Positions 47,641 through 56,213 of a stretch of DNA of 64,000 nucleotides are shown in pieces (within the stretch, counting starts at the first letter, position 1; every line of letters begins with the position of its first letter). The position numbers and the translations under genes are program-made. Source of the stretch: Verrucomicrobiota bacterium (lineage in GTDB: Bacteria > Verrucomicrobiota > Verrucomicrobiia > Limisphaerales > JACRJY01); NCBI GenBank assembly GCA_016235585.1, contig JACRJY010000157.1, positions 1 through 64,000 of the forward strand, written 5' to 3'. The notes below the pieces were generated by a model. That model did no database searches, was not told where the DNA came from, and saw nothing but the letters and a program-made list of their open reading frames with translations.

Positions 47641-48600
47641 CTATTTCGCCGACAGGTCTTTCACCGCTTCGGCGAAGGTCGGGAATTGAAATTGAAATCC
47701 CGACGCCAGCAGTTTGCCCGGCGCGACGCGGCGGCTTTTCAAAATCAGCTCCGTCTCCGTCCGCAGGAAGAACGCGCCCACTTCGAGCAGCCAGCGCGCG
47801 GCGGGCAGGCCGAACGGCGCGCCGACCAGTTCGCGCATCACGCGCATCATCTCCGCGTTCGGCAGCGGATTCGGCGCGGCGAGATTCACCGGGCCGCTCA
47901 ACTCGTCGTGCGCGATGACCCACTCGACCGCACGGCAGAAGTCCTCCACGTGCATCCACGAAACGAACTGCCTGCCGTCGCCCATTTTCCCGCCGAGGCC
48001 CAGCCGCGCGAGCCGCCGCAGCACGGGGAAGACGCTGTTCCGCGCGTGGCCCAGCGCCATCGTCATGCGGAGCGCGACCTTGCGGGTTTTCGGTTCCGCG
48101 TTTCGCGTTCCGTGTTCCGCGTTTAGTTCCTTTTCCCACGCGTGGATGACTTCGAGCGAGAACTCATCCTTCACCTCCGGCGTCGCCGCGAAATCCGTGG
48201 CTGATTCGTCCCACGCGGGGCCGAACGTGTGGCGGTAAATCGTGGCTGAACTGGCGTTGAGCCACACGCGCGGTGGTTGCGCGCACCGGGCAATGGCCTC
48301 GCCCAAAACGCGCGTCGAGTTCACCCGCGAGTCGAGAATCTCGCGCCGGTTCGCCGCCGTGTAGCGGCAGTCCACCGAGCGCCCGCAGAGATTGATGACC
48401 GCCAGCGCGCCGTCGAGTTCCTTGGCCCAGTCGCCGAGCGTGCGCCCGTCCCAAAATCGCTCGCGGGCGATGCCGCCTTCCGCGCGCGGCTGGCGCGTGA
48501 GCACGACCACATCGTGGCCTTTGCCAGTGAAGTGCCGCGCCAGCTCCTGGCCGAGAAAGCCGCTGCCGCCCGCGAGGATGATGGAATTTTGTGAGGTCAT
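47641..48600 (-). CDS. TIGR01777-like NAD-dependent epimerase/SDR
   Basis: MTSQNSIILAGGSGFLGQELARHFTGKGHDVVVLTRQPR...VINLCGRSVDCRYTAANRREILDSRVNSTRVLGEAI. Confidence 0.9.
   Translation of the reverse strand: MTSQNSIILAGGSGFLGQELARHFTGKGHDVVVLTRQPRAEGGIARERFWDGRTLGDWAKELDGALAVINLCGRSVDCRYTAANRREILDSRVNSTRVLGEAIARCAQPPRVWLNASSATIYRHTFGPAWDESATDFAATPEVKDEFSLEVIHAWEKELNAEHGTRNAEPKTRKVALRMTMALGHARNSVFPVLRRLARLGLGGKMGDGRQFVSWMHVEDFCRAVEWVIAHDELSGPVNLAAPNPLPNAEMMRVMRELVGAPFGLPAARWLLEVGAFFLRTETELILKSRRVAPGKLLASGFQFQFPTFAEAVKDLSAK
48094..48121. repeat. period-7 tandem repeat inside the epimerase gene
   Basis: TTCCGCG TTTCGCG TTCCGTG TTCCGCG; encoded peptide NAEHGTRNAEPKTRK. Confidence 0.8.
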
Positions 48601-48617
48601 GACGCGAAGTGGATTGG

Positions 48618-49022
48618 TCAGAACTGATGACAAAAGGCCGTAATGTAAACTCCGGCCAGAAACGTCCACAACGCCGCAAAGAGAATGTGGGCGAGCGTGT
48701 TCAGGCTGTTGCCACGCCAGAGTTCAGGACGATAAACGAAGAACTGGCAATACCAGCGTGCGATCCAAAAGACCGACAGCCCGCCGAGCACAGCGCGGGC
48801 GAGTGGGCTGTGCATGAGCAAATCGTCAGCACAAAGCAAGCTTACGCCACCAAAGCCCGCCAGCACGAGCATCAGGAAGCCAGTATGCACCCAAAAGATT
48901 TGGCGGGTGAGCAGCGAAACGCGTTGCAGTTCCTCGTGCCAGCCAAACCGGCGGGCGAAATCGAAGTGAGCGAGCGACAAGGCGATTTGCAGGACGCCGG
49001 CGATTTGCAGACAAGTCTTCAT
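48618..49022 (-). CDS. small four-TM membrane protein
   Basis: MKTCLQIAGVLQIALSLAHFDFARRFGWHEELQRVSLLTRQIFWVHTGFLMLVLAGFG...; 4-bp overlap with upstream gene. Confidence 0.75.
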   Translation of the reverse strand: MKTCLQIAGVLQIALSLAHFDFARRFGWHEELQRVSLLTRQIFWVHTGFLMLVLAGFGGVSLLCADDLLMHSPLARAVLGGLSVFWIARWYCQFFVYRPELWRGNSLNTLAHILFAALWTFLAGVYITAFCHQF

Positions 49023-49795
49023 GGTGCTCTCCTTAACAGAATGATTTTTATGAACGGCGTCATGCGTCTCTCCATCGCAATTTCCAGTCTGGCAATCTTC
49101 GCAAGCCGTTTCCATTCGTTGCCCGGCGTGAAATGAAGAAAGCCAGGGCCGAAGGCGGCGAAGTTGGCCAAGTCCCGGATATGTTCGACAAGCAGGATCG
49201 TTCCTGATGGAGCAAGCACGCGGTGAATTTCGCGAAAGAATGCCTCCCGGCTCGCCGCCCGCTGCAGTTCGTGCGCCGCGAACAGGACGAATGTCGTGTC
49301 GAAGCTGTGATCGGCGAAGGGAAACTCGCAGTGGCGGATTGGTTCGGCTGGAGGCGCGGCTCGTTCCGCCCGCGCGCGTTGAATGCTCGGCTCGGACATT
49401 TCGGCGGCATCAAAGAAATCACAAGCCCGTCCGGTGCTGTCTGGGAACAACTGGCGGAGCGCCGCCGAGCTTTCATCCAGCCCGGCGTGAAGATTTAACC
49501 AGTGCCGGGGTTTCGCGGGCAGCACCGAAGGAATCCATGTCCACCGATAAAGTTCCGACACGTCGTAAATCCAATGCGAGGCGGCGAGTGAGGCAACACT
49601 CCACCAAGTGGCGAGCAGCGCGACGGCCAAGGCTGCCACTCGCAGCCAGCCGGGGCTTGTCTTGCCAAACCAAAACCATCCGCCAGCCACCAGAATGACC
49701 GCAACGCCGCCGACATATTGCGGCCAGTTGTAGCGCGCGATTTGCAGCAAGCCGGTGAAACGGTGGCGGGGTTGATCGGGTGTGAAAGTGTTCAT
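49019..49795 (-). CDS. SAM-dependent methyltransferase with N-terminal TM segments
   Basis: MNTFTPDQPRHRFTGLLQIARYNWPQYVGGVAVILVAGG...CEFPFADHSFDTTFVLFAAHELQRAASREAFFREIHRVLAPSGTILLVEH. Confidence 0.83.
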   Translation of the reverse strand: MNTFTPDQPRHRFTGLLQIARYNWPQYVGGVAVILVAGGWFWFGKTSPGWLRVAALAVALLATWWSVASLAASHWIYDVSELYRWTWIPSVLPAKPRHWLNLHAGLDESSAALRQLFPDSTGRACDFFDAAEMSEPSIQRARAERAAPPAEPIRHCEFPFADHSFDTTFVLFAAHELQRAASREAFFREIHRVLAPSGTILLVEHIRDLANFAAFGPGFLHFTPGNEWKRLAKIARLEIAMERRMTPFIKIILLRRAP

Positions 49796-50553
49796 GGCAT
49801 TGCGGGAAGTGGATGGCGCACGCCGCGTTTCCATTCGCAGGAAATGTCCCGGACATAAAATGCGTTGGCAAGAACCGTGTGCGTCCGGTTGAACGGCGGA
49901 TGATCGAGGAACGAAAGCCGACGAACTTCAACCGGCACAGGCACGGGTTTCCAGTTCTCGCGAACCCCTTCGATGGCGATGATGGAGTTGGTTTCCTTTT
50001 CGTAGTCAAAAGTGAACGGCAACGGGCCGGCGAACAGCCGGGCTTGATGCAAGTAGTGAAATGGCGAGCCGGCGGGCGGTTCGGTCATCGGAGCATCAAA
50101 CCGAGCGATAACTTCAACATCCGCTTCTGCTTGCGGGGTTGTGATCACGATTCTCAACGACTCCGCTGTTTCGCTGACGGCAACTTTGGCGAGCCGATAT
50201 TGATAATGAGTCAGCAAATTTCCACCCCATACCATTTTGCGCCTGTCCGTGTCGCTGCGAAGGATGCGCAAGCCCCGCAGCAGTCTTCCTTCGGCGGTGC
50301 GCAGGCGTGTGAAAACACGGTAGCCCGTGAGAAAGAAATCCTGCCCGAATGCGCGCGGCAAGAATGCTGGACGCAAGTTGCATGTCTGCACCATCGCCAC
50401 GGCAACGAAACCAAACCCCTCAAACGTGTCCAAAATCAACCCCGGAAGCAGCAAAGACGTCAACAACTCCGCTGGCACTGCGTAGGTCAACACCAGCGAG
50501 TGGCGAAACCACGCTTTCATCGGCAAGGGATGGCGTTGGAGCAAATAGCGCAT
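49792..50553 (-). CDS. DUF2071/YqjF-like protein
   Basis: MRYLLQRHPLPMKAWFRHSLVLTYAVPAELLTSLLLPGLILDTFEGFGFVAVAMVQTCNLRP...TGYRVFTRLRTAEGRLLRGLRIL; 4-bp overlap with downstream gene. Confidence 0.68.
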   Translation of the reverse strand: MRYLLQRHPLPMKAWFRHSLVLTYAVPAELLTSLLLPGLILDTFEGFGFVAVAMVQTCNLRPAFLPRAFGQDFFLTGYRVFTRLRTAEGRLLRGLRILRSDTDRRKMVWGGNLLTHYQYRLAKVAVSETAESLRIVITTPQAEADVEVIARFDAPMTEPPAGSPFHYLHQARLFAGPLPFTFDYEKETNSIIAIEGVRENWKPVPVPVEVRRLSFLDHPPFNRTHTVLANAFYVRDISCEWKRGVRHPLPAMP

Positions 50554-50560
50554 GGCAAAT

Positions 50561-51004
50561 CTAGGGCATTTCAAAAAATGCGGCATGACGGTGATGGGTG
50601 GAATTGTGTCCCCGAACTTTGCACATCTTTGAAAACCAGCAGCGGTGTCTGACAATCCAGCGATACGAGTAACATCCAAGCCAGTGAATGCCCGGCATCT
50701 CTAAAAAGCAACCCATCGGCCACAGCCACCAGACCGAGCGCAGCAGCGCAGCCAGGGCGTCCGCGCCGCCCGCCACGCGGCCATCGGCGCGGAGCAGCTT
50801 CATTTCCTCCCGCAGCACGGCTTCGCTCATGCCGAGCCGCGCGGCGGTGCCGGGCGTTTGCAGCGGCAGCCACGCAAATCCGCGCCGGGCAAAGATTCCG
50901 CCGAAACGCGCCACGCTGCCGACGCAGACCGGGCACTCGCCGTCGTAAAAGACCCAGCCGCGGGTTGCGTTGCAGTCTTTTATTTTTGTAATTTCTGTAT
51001 TCAC
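50561..51004 (-). CDS. DCC-family (DUF393) thiol-disulfide oxidoreductase-like protein
   Basis: GTG start VNTEITKIKDCNATRGWVFYDGECPVCVGSVARFGGIFARRGFAWLPLQTPG. Confidence 0.85.
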   Translation of the reverse strand: MNTEITKIKDCNATRGWVFYDGECPVCVGSVARFGGIFARRGFAWLPLQTPGTAARLGMSEAVLREEMKLLRADGRVAGGADALAALLRSVWWLWPMGCFLEMPGIHWLGCYSYRWIVRHRCWFSKMCKVRGHNSTHHRHAAFFEMP

Positions 51005-51009
51005 AGAAT
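50990..51009 (-). promoter_or_regulatory. operator-like palindrome overlapping the DCC gene start codon
   Basis: AATTTCTGT-ATTC-ACAGAAT, matching 51574-51595. Confidence 0.6.
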
Positions 51010-51027
51010 CATGTCTCCAAAAAAATT

Positions 51028-51564
51028 TCAGCCGCCGCCCAGCCCAAGCACCTTGCGAATCTTGTCGCCGAGTTTCACGAACTTCGTGAGCGCGCTGGTG
51101 GGCCAGGTGCGGATCTGCCCATACCACGCCGTCGTCGTCTCAAAGAAGGCGGCCAGCTCGCGGAGCCGCTGCTCGGTGTATTCGTCGGTCTCCTTGTCCT
51201 TCTCGGCCTCGACGATGCACTCGCGCAGCACGGCCAGCGTGGGGTCAATCTCGCGCTTCTTCCGCTCGTCGAGCACCACGCGGAACATCTCCCACACGTC
51301 CTTCATGCTCTCGAAATGGTCGCGCTGGTCGCCCATCACGTGGACGCGCCGCACGATGCCCCAGCCCTGGAGCTCCTTGAGGCTGGTGCTGACGTTCGAG
51401 CGGGCGACGCCGAGCGTCTCCACGATGTCGTCGGCGTGGAGCGGCTTGGGCGACATGAAGAGCAGCGCGTGAATCTGCGCCACGGTGCGGTTGATGCCCC
51501 ACTTGGTTCCCATCTCGCCCCAGTGGAGGATGAACTTCTGCTGGACTGGGCTTAACTTTGACAT
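51028..51564 (-). CDS. GbsR/MarR-like winged-helix transcriptional regulator
   Basis: MSKLSPVQQKFILHWGEMGTKWGINRTVAQIHALLFMSPKPLHADDIVETLGVARSNVSTSLKELQGWGIVRRVHVMGDQRDHFE. Confidence 0.9.
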   Translation of the reverse strand: MSKLSPVQQKFILHWGEMGTKWGINRTVAQIHALLFMSPKPLHADDIVETLGVARSNVSTSLKELQGWGIVRRVHVMGDQRDHFESMKDVWEMFRVVLDERKKREIDPTLAVLRECIVEAEKDKETDEYTEQRLRELAAFFETTTAWYGQIRTWPTSALTKFVKLGDKIRKVLGLGGG

Positions 51565-51573
51565 AACTTCTTA

Positions 51574-51618
51574 AATTTCTGTCTAAACAGAAATTAACGA
51601 AACGACAGCCGTTGGCAA
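51574..51618 (-). promoter_or_regulatory. promoter with overlapping palindromic operator
   Basis: Reverse strand TTGCCA - 16 bp - TAATTT; perfect palindrome AATTTCTGT-CTAA-ACAGAAATT at 51574-51595 (plus strand) overlaps the -10. Confidence 0.6.
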
Positions 51619-51669
51619 GCGGAATTTTTGAAAATCTTCATCAGGCGCATCCCGGCTGCCCGCGCGCGT

Positions 51670-51760
51670 AGCGCCGCCGTCCTCGGCGGCGAGTTCGCGG
51701 GGCGTCCGCGCCCCGTGGATAGGGCCTGGCCGCGAGACGCGGCCTGAACTCGCAGGCGGG
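51670..51760. repeat. cluster of GC-rich palindromes
   Basis: GCCGCCG-TCCT-CGGCGGC, GGGGCG-TCCG-CGCCCC, GGCCGCG-AGA-CGCGGCC, flanked by GCGAGTTC/GAACTCGC. Confidence 0.8.
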
Positions 51761-51791
51761 GACGCACTGCGTTACCGGGGCTGCGCCTCGT

Positions 51792-52898
51792 TCACCACAC
51801 CTCGACCGGGCCTTTGGGCACGGGGATGTTGGCGCGCTGCGCCGCCGCCGGCTCCGGCGACATGAACGAGGCCGCCATCGGTGGCGGGCGGTATTGCGGC
51901 TTCAGTTCGCCGCTCTCGTCAAGAAACTGCCGCCGCCAGCGGAGGTAGTTGTCCAGTATCTCATGGAACTCCGCGTGGCTGGCGACCTGCACCACGCGCT
52001 TGTTGAAGTCGTTCGCCGGCCCGAAGCGCTTGGAATACCACGGGGCGACCTTGCGGAACATCCGGCAGCCATGTTCCTCGCCGAACACCTCGACCATCAA
52101 GTCGAGGTGGCGGCACATGACCCGGATGCGTTCCTCGAAGCGCGGTTCGGCAGGAACCGCGCCCGTGTCGAGGAATTGCCGCGTCTGCAGAAAAATCCAC
52201 GGGTTGTAGAACGCGCCGCGCCCGATGCTCACGCCGGCGCAGCCCGTCTCGTCGAACATCATCTTCGCCGCCTCGGGCGTGGTCACGTCGCCATTGCCGA
52301 TGACGGGGATTTTCACGGCCTGCGCCACGGCGCGGATGCCGGCGAGGTTCACGCGCCCGCCGAAACCCTGTTCGCGCGTGCGGCCATGCACGAAGATGGC
52401 GGCGACGCCCACGGCTTCGAGCGCCTTCGCCAAGTCCGGCGCGGTGAGGTTTTGGTCGTCCCAGCCGAGGCGCATCTTGGCGGTGACGGGGATTTTCACG
52501 GCGTCCACCATGCCCTTGACGAGCGCGGCGGTCTGGTCGAGCTCGGTCATCATCGCGGAACCGCCGCCGACCTTGCAGACTTTTTTCACGGGGCAGCCCA
52601 TGTTGATGTCCACGCTGGCGATGCCGATGGATTCGAGATACAGCGCGGCGTCGCGCATTTCGCCCGGCACGGAGCCGAAGAGCTGCACGGCGAGCGGACG
52701 GTCGGCGGGGCAGGTCTCGATGAGCTTGAACGCCTTGGGATTTTTCTCGATGAGCGAGCGGGCGTTGACCAGGTCGGTGGTGGCGAGGTCGAGGCCGCCC
52801 AGCTCGCGCAGCGTGAGGCGGAAGGGCAGGTTCGTGTAGCCCGCCAGCGGCGAGAGGAACAAATTCGACTTCAGCGTCAGCGAACCAAGCTGCAACAT
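51792..52898 (-). CDS. dusB: tRNA-dihydrouridine synthase (DusB-like)
   Basis: LFLSPLAGYTNLPFRLTLRELGGLDLATTDLVNARSL...SVDINMGCPVKKVCKVGGGSAMM...FVHGRTREQGFGG. Confidence 0.92.
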   Translation of the reverse strand: MLQLGSLTLKSNLFLSPLAGYTNLPFRLTLRELGGLDLATTDLVNARSLIEKNPKAFKLIETCPADRPLAVQLFGSVPGEMRDAALYLESIGIASVDINMGCPVKKVCKVGGGSAMMTELDQTAALVKGMVDAVKIPVTAKMRLGWDDQNLTAPDLAKALEAVGVAAIFVHGRTREQGFGGRVNLAGIRAVAQAVKIPVIGNGDVTTPEAAKMMFDETGCAGVSIGRGAFYNPWIFLQTRQFLDTGAVPAEPRFEERIRVMCRHLDLMVEVFGEEHGCRMFRKVAPWYSKRFGPANDFNKRVVQVASHAEFHEILDNYLRWRRQFLDESGELKPQYRPPPMAASFMSPEPAAAQRANIPVPKGPVEVW

Positions 52899-53017
52899 AC
52901 CAGTGGAACATCCGGCAAATCACTACTCCGGCAAAGGTTAAAGTGCGGTGGCATCATTCACCGGCTTCGTTCACAAGCGGGCTTGCCACAAATCCGGCTC
53001 CGGCCTAGAGTGCCAGC

Positions 53018-53239
53018 GTGACCTCGACCACGATCATTGAGGAAATCCGCCATCTGTCCCCCGCCGGACAAGCGGAGGTGATCCGCTTCACGCTGCAACT
53101 CGCCCGCGAGCGCGCCCTGACGCCCGACGAACTGACCGGGCTGGCGCGGCGCATGGTGGAGTCCAATGATCCGGCGGAGGTCGAGCGGCTCAAGAGCGCG
53201 ATTACTGGCGGCTTTTACGGAGACGCGGCTCATGCCTGA
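53018..53239 (+). CDS. small antitoxin-like protein
   Basis: TSTTIIEEIRHLSPAGQAEVIRFTLQLARERALTPDELTGLARRMVESNDPAEVERLKSAITGGFYGD; GTG start; small gene overlapping a second small gene. Confidence 0.5.
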   Translation: MTSTTIIEEIRHLSPAGQAEVIRFTLQLARERALTPDELTGLARRMVESNDPAEVERLKSAITGGFYGDAAHA

Positions 53240-53474
53240 AATCCGCCGCGTCAATCTGCCTCCGGCGCTGCTGGCCCATCTCCTCGACCGCATCAAACAA
53301 CGGCAAATCTCCGCCGAACAGCTCGGCTTGCTGGCCGCGTGGCTCGACACGCATCCCGAAGTGCCGCCGGGCAAATGGTTCAAGCGCTTTCCCGGCATGA
53401 TTGCCTGCGGCGAAGGCGAACTGATAAAAACTTTCCTGCTGCCGGGCCAGTTGCCAGAAGGGCGGGAGCTGTAG
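53232..53474 (+). CDS. small hypothetical protein paired with the upstream ORF
   Basis: MPEIRRVNLPPALLAHLLDRIKQRQISAEQLGLLAAWLDTHPEVPPGKWFKRFPGMIACGEGELIKTFLLPGQLPEGREL. Confidence 0.6.
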   Translation: MPEIRRVNLPPALLAHLLDRIKQRQISAEQLGLLAAWLDTHPEVPPGKWFKRFPGMIACGEGELIKTFLLPGQLPEGREL

Positions 53475-53484
53475 AAGCGGCGCG

Positions 53485-53949
53485 TTACGCCGTGACTTCA
53501 AAAATCGCCTCAATCTCCACTGCAACATTGCTCGGCAGCGTGCCCATGCCCACCGCGCTGCGCGCACCGACGCCGTGGTCCGCGCCGAAGACGTCGGCCA
53601 TCAGCTCGCTGTAGCCGTTGATGACCTGCGGGTGCTGCGTGAAGTCGGGCGCGGCGTTGACCATGCCGAGCGATTTGACGAGGCGCTTGACGCGGTTGAG
53701 CGTGCCCAGCTCGTGCTGGAGCGCGGCGAGAATCGCGAGGCCGACCTGGCGCGCGGCGTCCCGGCCCTGTTCCAGCGTCAAGTCTCCGCCCACTCGCCCG
53801 GTGATGAGCTGGCCGTCGGCACCGCGCGAGACGTGGCCAGACACGTAGGCCATGCCGCCCGCGACGACGACGGGCTTGTAGACGCCGCCGGGCTTGGGAA
53901 TCGGCGGCAGGTGAAGGTTGAGTTCAGCGAGGCGTTCGGCAGGTTTCAT
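53485..53949 (-). CDS. RidA family protein
   Basis: MKPAERLAELNLHLPPIPKPGGVYKPVVVAGGMAYVSGHVSRGADGQLITGRVGGDLTLEQGRDAARQVGLAILAAL. Confidence 0.87.
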   Translation of the reverse strand: MKPAERLAELNLHLPPIPKPGGVYKPVVVAGGMAYVSGHVSRGADGQLITGRVGGDLTLEQGRDAARQVGLAILAALQHELGTLNRVKRLVKSLGMVNAAPDFTQHPQVINGYSELMADVFGADHGVGARSAVGMGTLPSNVAVEIEAIFEVTA

Positions 53950-54089
53950 AAGGTTTGGCTGGTTGGAATTATTGTGCCGCCAGCATTGGTCGCACCCGTG
54001 GTTGCGTGCAAGAATTTTTCCGCGCGACAAATGATTCGCCTGCAATCCCGTCACGGGCTAAAACCCTCCCGCAACTTTTCCGCGCATTG

Positions 54090-54905
54090 ATGAAAGCCCG
54101 CCAACACCCGCCCGTGCTCGACGTGAGCCGCCTGACAATTTATCGCGGCGACACGGTGATTCTCGACGACGTGTCGTGGCGCGTCGGGCGCGGCCAGCAT
54201 TGGGTGATGCTCGGCGCGAACGGTTCCGGCAAGACCTCGCTGTTGAGCGCGCTCACCGGCTACCTCACGCCGAGCGCGGGCGAGATGGCGGTGTTTGGCG
54301 AGCGCTTCGGACAGACGGACTGGCGGGAACTCCGCAAGGCCGTCGGCCTCGTCAGCTCCTCGATCCGCCAGTTGATGGCCGACCATGAAGCGGCGCTCGA
54401 CACAGTCGTCACCGGCAAATACGCGATGATTGATTTCTGGGGCACACCCAGCGCCGCCGACCGGCGCGCGGCGCGGCGCATCCTCCAGCAAATCGAGTGC
54501 GAACACCTCGCGGAACGCCCGTGGCTCGTGCTCTCGCAGGGCGAACGCCAGCGCATCCTGATTGGCCGCGCGCTCATGGCCCGGCCCCGGCTGATGATTC
54601 TCGACGAACCCTGCGCGGGTCTCGACCCTGCCGCACGCGAGCATTTTCTCCGGTTTCTCGAACGCCTTGGCCGCCAGCCCGGCGCGCCGACGCTCGTCCT
54701 GGTGACGCATCACGTCGAGGAAATCATGCCGGTGTTCACGCACCTGCTCGCGCTCAAGGGCGGGCGCGTGCTCGCCGCCGGGCCGAAGCGGAAGCTGCTC
54801 AACTCCGCGCTGCTCTCCGAGGCGTTCGCCACGCCGATGCGCCTGCGCCGCGCGAAGAACCGCTATTCGCTCTCCGTCGCGGCGAGCGCGCGGGTGGTGA
54901 TTTGA
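54090..54905 (+). CDS. orphan ABC transporter ATP-binding protein
   Basis: Walker A MLGANGSGKTSLL; signature LSQGERQR; Walker B LMILDEP; no adjacent permease. Confidence 0.9.
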   Translation: MKARQHPPVLDVSRLTIYRGDTVILDDVSWRVGRGQHWVMLGANGSGKTSLLSALTGYLTPSAGEMAVFGERFGQTDWRELRKAVGLVSSSIRQLMADHEAALDTVVTGKYAMIDFWGTPSAADRRAARRILQQIECEHLAERPWLVLSQGERQRILIGRALMARPRLMILDEPCAGLDPAAREHFLRFLERLGRQPGAPTLVLVTHHVEEIMPVFTHLLALKGGRVLAAGPKRKLLNSALLSEAFATPMRLRRAKNRYSLSVAASARVVI

Positions 54906-54924
54906 GTTTTCAGGCGAAGTTTGT

Positions 54925-55662
54925 TTGAACGCCACCCCGGCGGATTGGTTCCAACCCGCCGTGAACATCCACTCTCTCCGCGACTGGTTCCGCCGCCAAT
55001 GGCGGCAGGAAATCAAACCGCTCCTCATCATGGCCCTGGTGCTCTTCGCCTTCCGTTCCGCCGTCGCGGACTGGTATGTGGTGCCCACCGGCTCGATGAA
55101 GCCCACCATTGTCGAGGGCGACCGCATCTTCGTGAACAAGCTTGCCTACGATTTGAAGATCCCCTTCACCACCGTGCGGCTCGCGCAATGGGACGACCCG
55201 CAGCGCGGTGAAGTCGTCACGTTCAAGTCGCCGGCGGACGGCACGCTGATGGTGAAGCGCGTGGTCGGCCTGCCCGGCGACCGCATCGAGTTGCGCGCCA
55301 GCCGGCTCTTGGTGAACGGCGAGCCGGTCGCGTATGAAACGCTGGCGGAAAAGTTCATCAACGTAATTCCCGCAGCGCAACGGGCGGAGCATCAGTTCGC
55401 CAGTGAATCACTCGCGGCCCACGCGCATCCGGTGATGCACACGCCGCAACGGCAGGCCATCCGCAGCTTCGCGCCGTTCACCGTCCCCGCCGGCCAATAC
55501 TTCATGATGGGCGACAATCGCGACAACAGTTTCGACTCGCGGTATTTCGGCGGCGTGGAGCGCGGGCGCATCACGGGCCGCGCCACGGCGGTGGTGCTCT
55601 CGCTCGACCGCGAGCATTGGCATCTGCCGCGCTGGCACCGTTCGTTCACCGCGCTGCCGTGA
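54925..55662 (+). CDS. lepB: signal peptidase I
   Basis: YVVPTGSMKPTIVEGDRIFVNKLAYDLKIPF...GTLMVKRVVGLPGDRIELR...YFMMGDNRDNSFDSRYFG. Confidence 0.95.
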   Translation: MNATPADWFQPAVNIHSLRDWFRRQWRQEIKPLLIMALVLFAFRSAVADWYVVPTGSMKPTIVEGDRIFVNKLAYDLKIPFTTVRLAQWDDPQRGEVVTFKSPADGTLMVKRVVGLPGDRIELRASRLLVNGEPVAYETLAEKFINVIPAAQRAEHQFASESLAAHAHPVMHTPQRQAIRSFAPFTVPAGQYFMMGDNRDNSFDSRYFGGVERGRITGRATAVVLSLDREHWHLPRWHRSFTALP

Positions 55663-55715
55663 CGGCGGCAGATTGCTTTTGACCCCTTGGCCGCGCGGCG
55701 TAGAGTGCGCGCGGC

Positions 55716-56213
55716 ATGGCGCACATCCACGAGAAGATTGATTTCACGGTCGCGATTTTTGTCGTTCACGACGGCAGGGTGCTGCTCATCCATCACCGCA
55801 AGCTGGACAAATGGCTGCCGCTCGGCGGGCACATCGAACTCGACGAAGACCCCGAGCAGGCCGCGCTTCGCGAGGCGAAGGAGGAGAGCGGCCTCGATGT
55901 GGAACTTCTCGGCGAACGCCCGCCCACGACCGAGCCGGGCACCCGCGCGCTCATCGGGCCGCGCTTCCTCGACATCCACCGCATCAACGACACGCACGAG
56001 CACATCGGCCTGATTTACTGGGCGCGACCGAAGGGCGGCGACGTCGCGCTCGCCGTCGAGGAGCACCACGACATCCGCTGGGCTGGCGCGACGGAACTCG
56101 ATTCGCTGCAACCGCCGATGAGCAACGCCGTGAAGTGGTATTGCCGCAAAGCCCTTGAAGAAACGCGGAACGCGGAAGCCGGAACGCGGAAATCCGGCGC
56201 GTCCGAATCATAG
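55716..56213 (+). CDS. NUDIX hydrolase
   Basis: LDKWLPLGGHIELDEDPEQAALREAKEESGLD Nudix box. Confidence 0.93.
   Translation: MAHIHEKIDFTVAIFVVHDGRVLLIHHRKLDKWLPLGGHIELDEDPEQAALREAKEESGLDVELLGERPPTTEPGTRALIGPRFLDIHRINDTHEHIGLIYWARPKGGDVALAVEEHHDIRWAGATELDSLQPPMSNAVKWYCRKALEETRNAEAGTRKSGASES

Noticed and set aside
52958-53398. 146-aa minus-strand ORF over the small gene pair
   Set aside because: No motif support; the plus-strand overlapping small genes have better start/stop organisation
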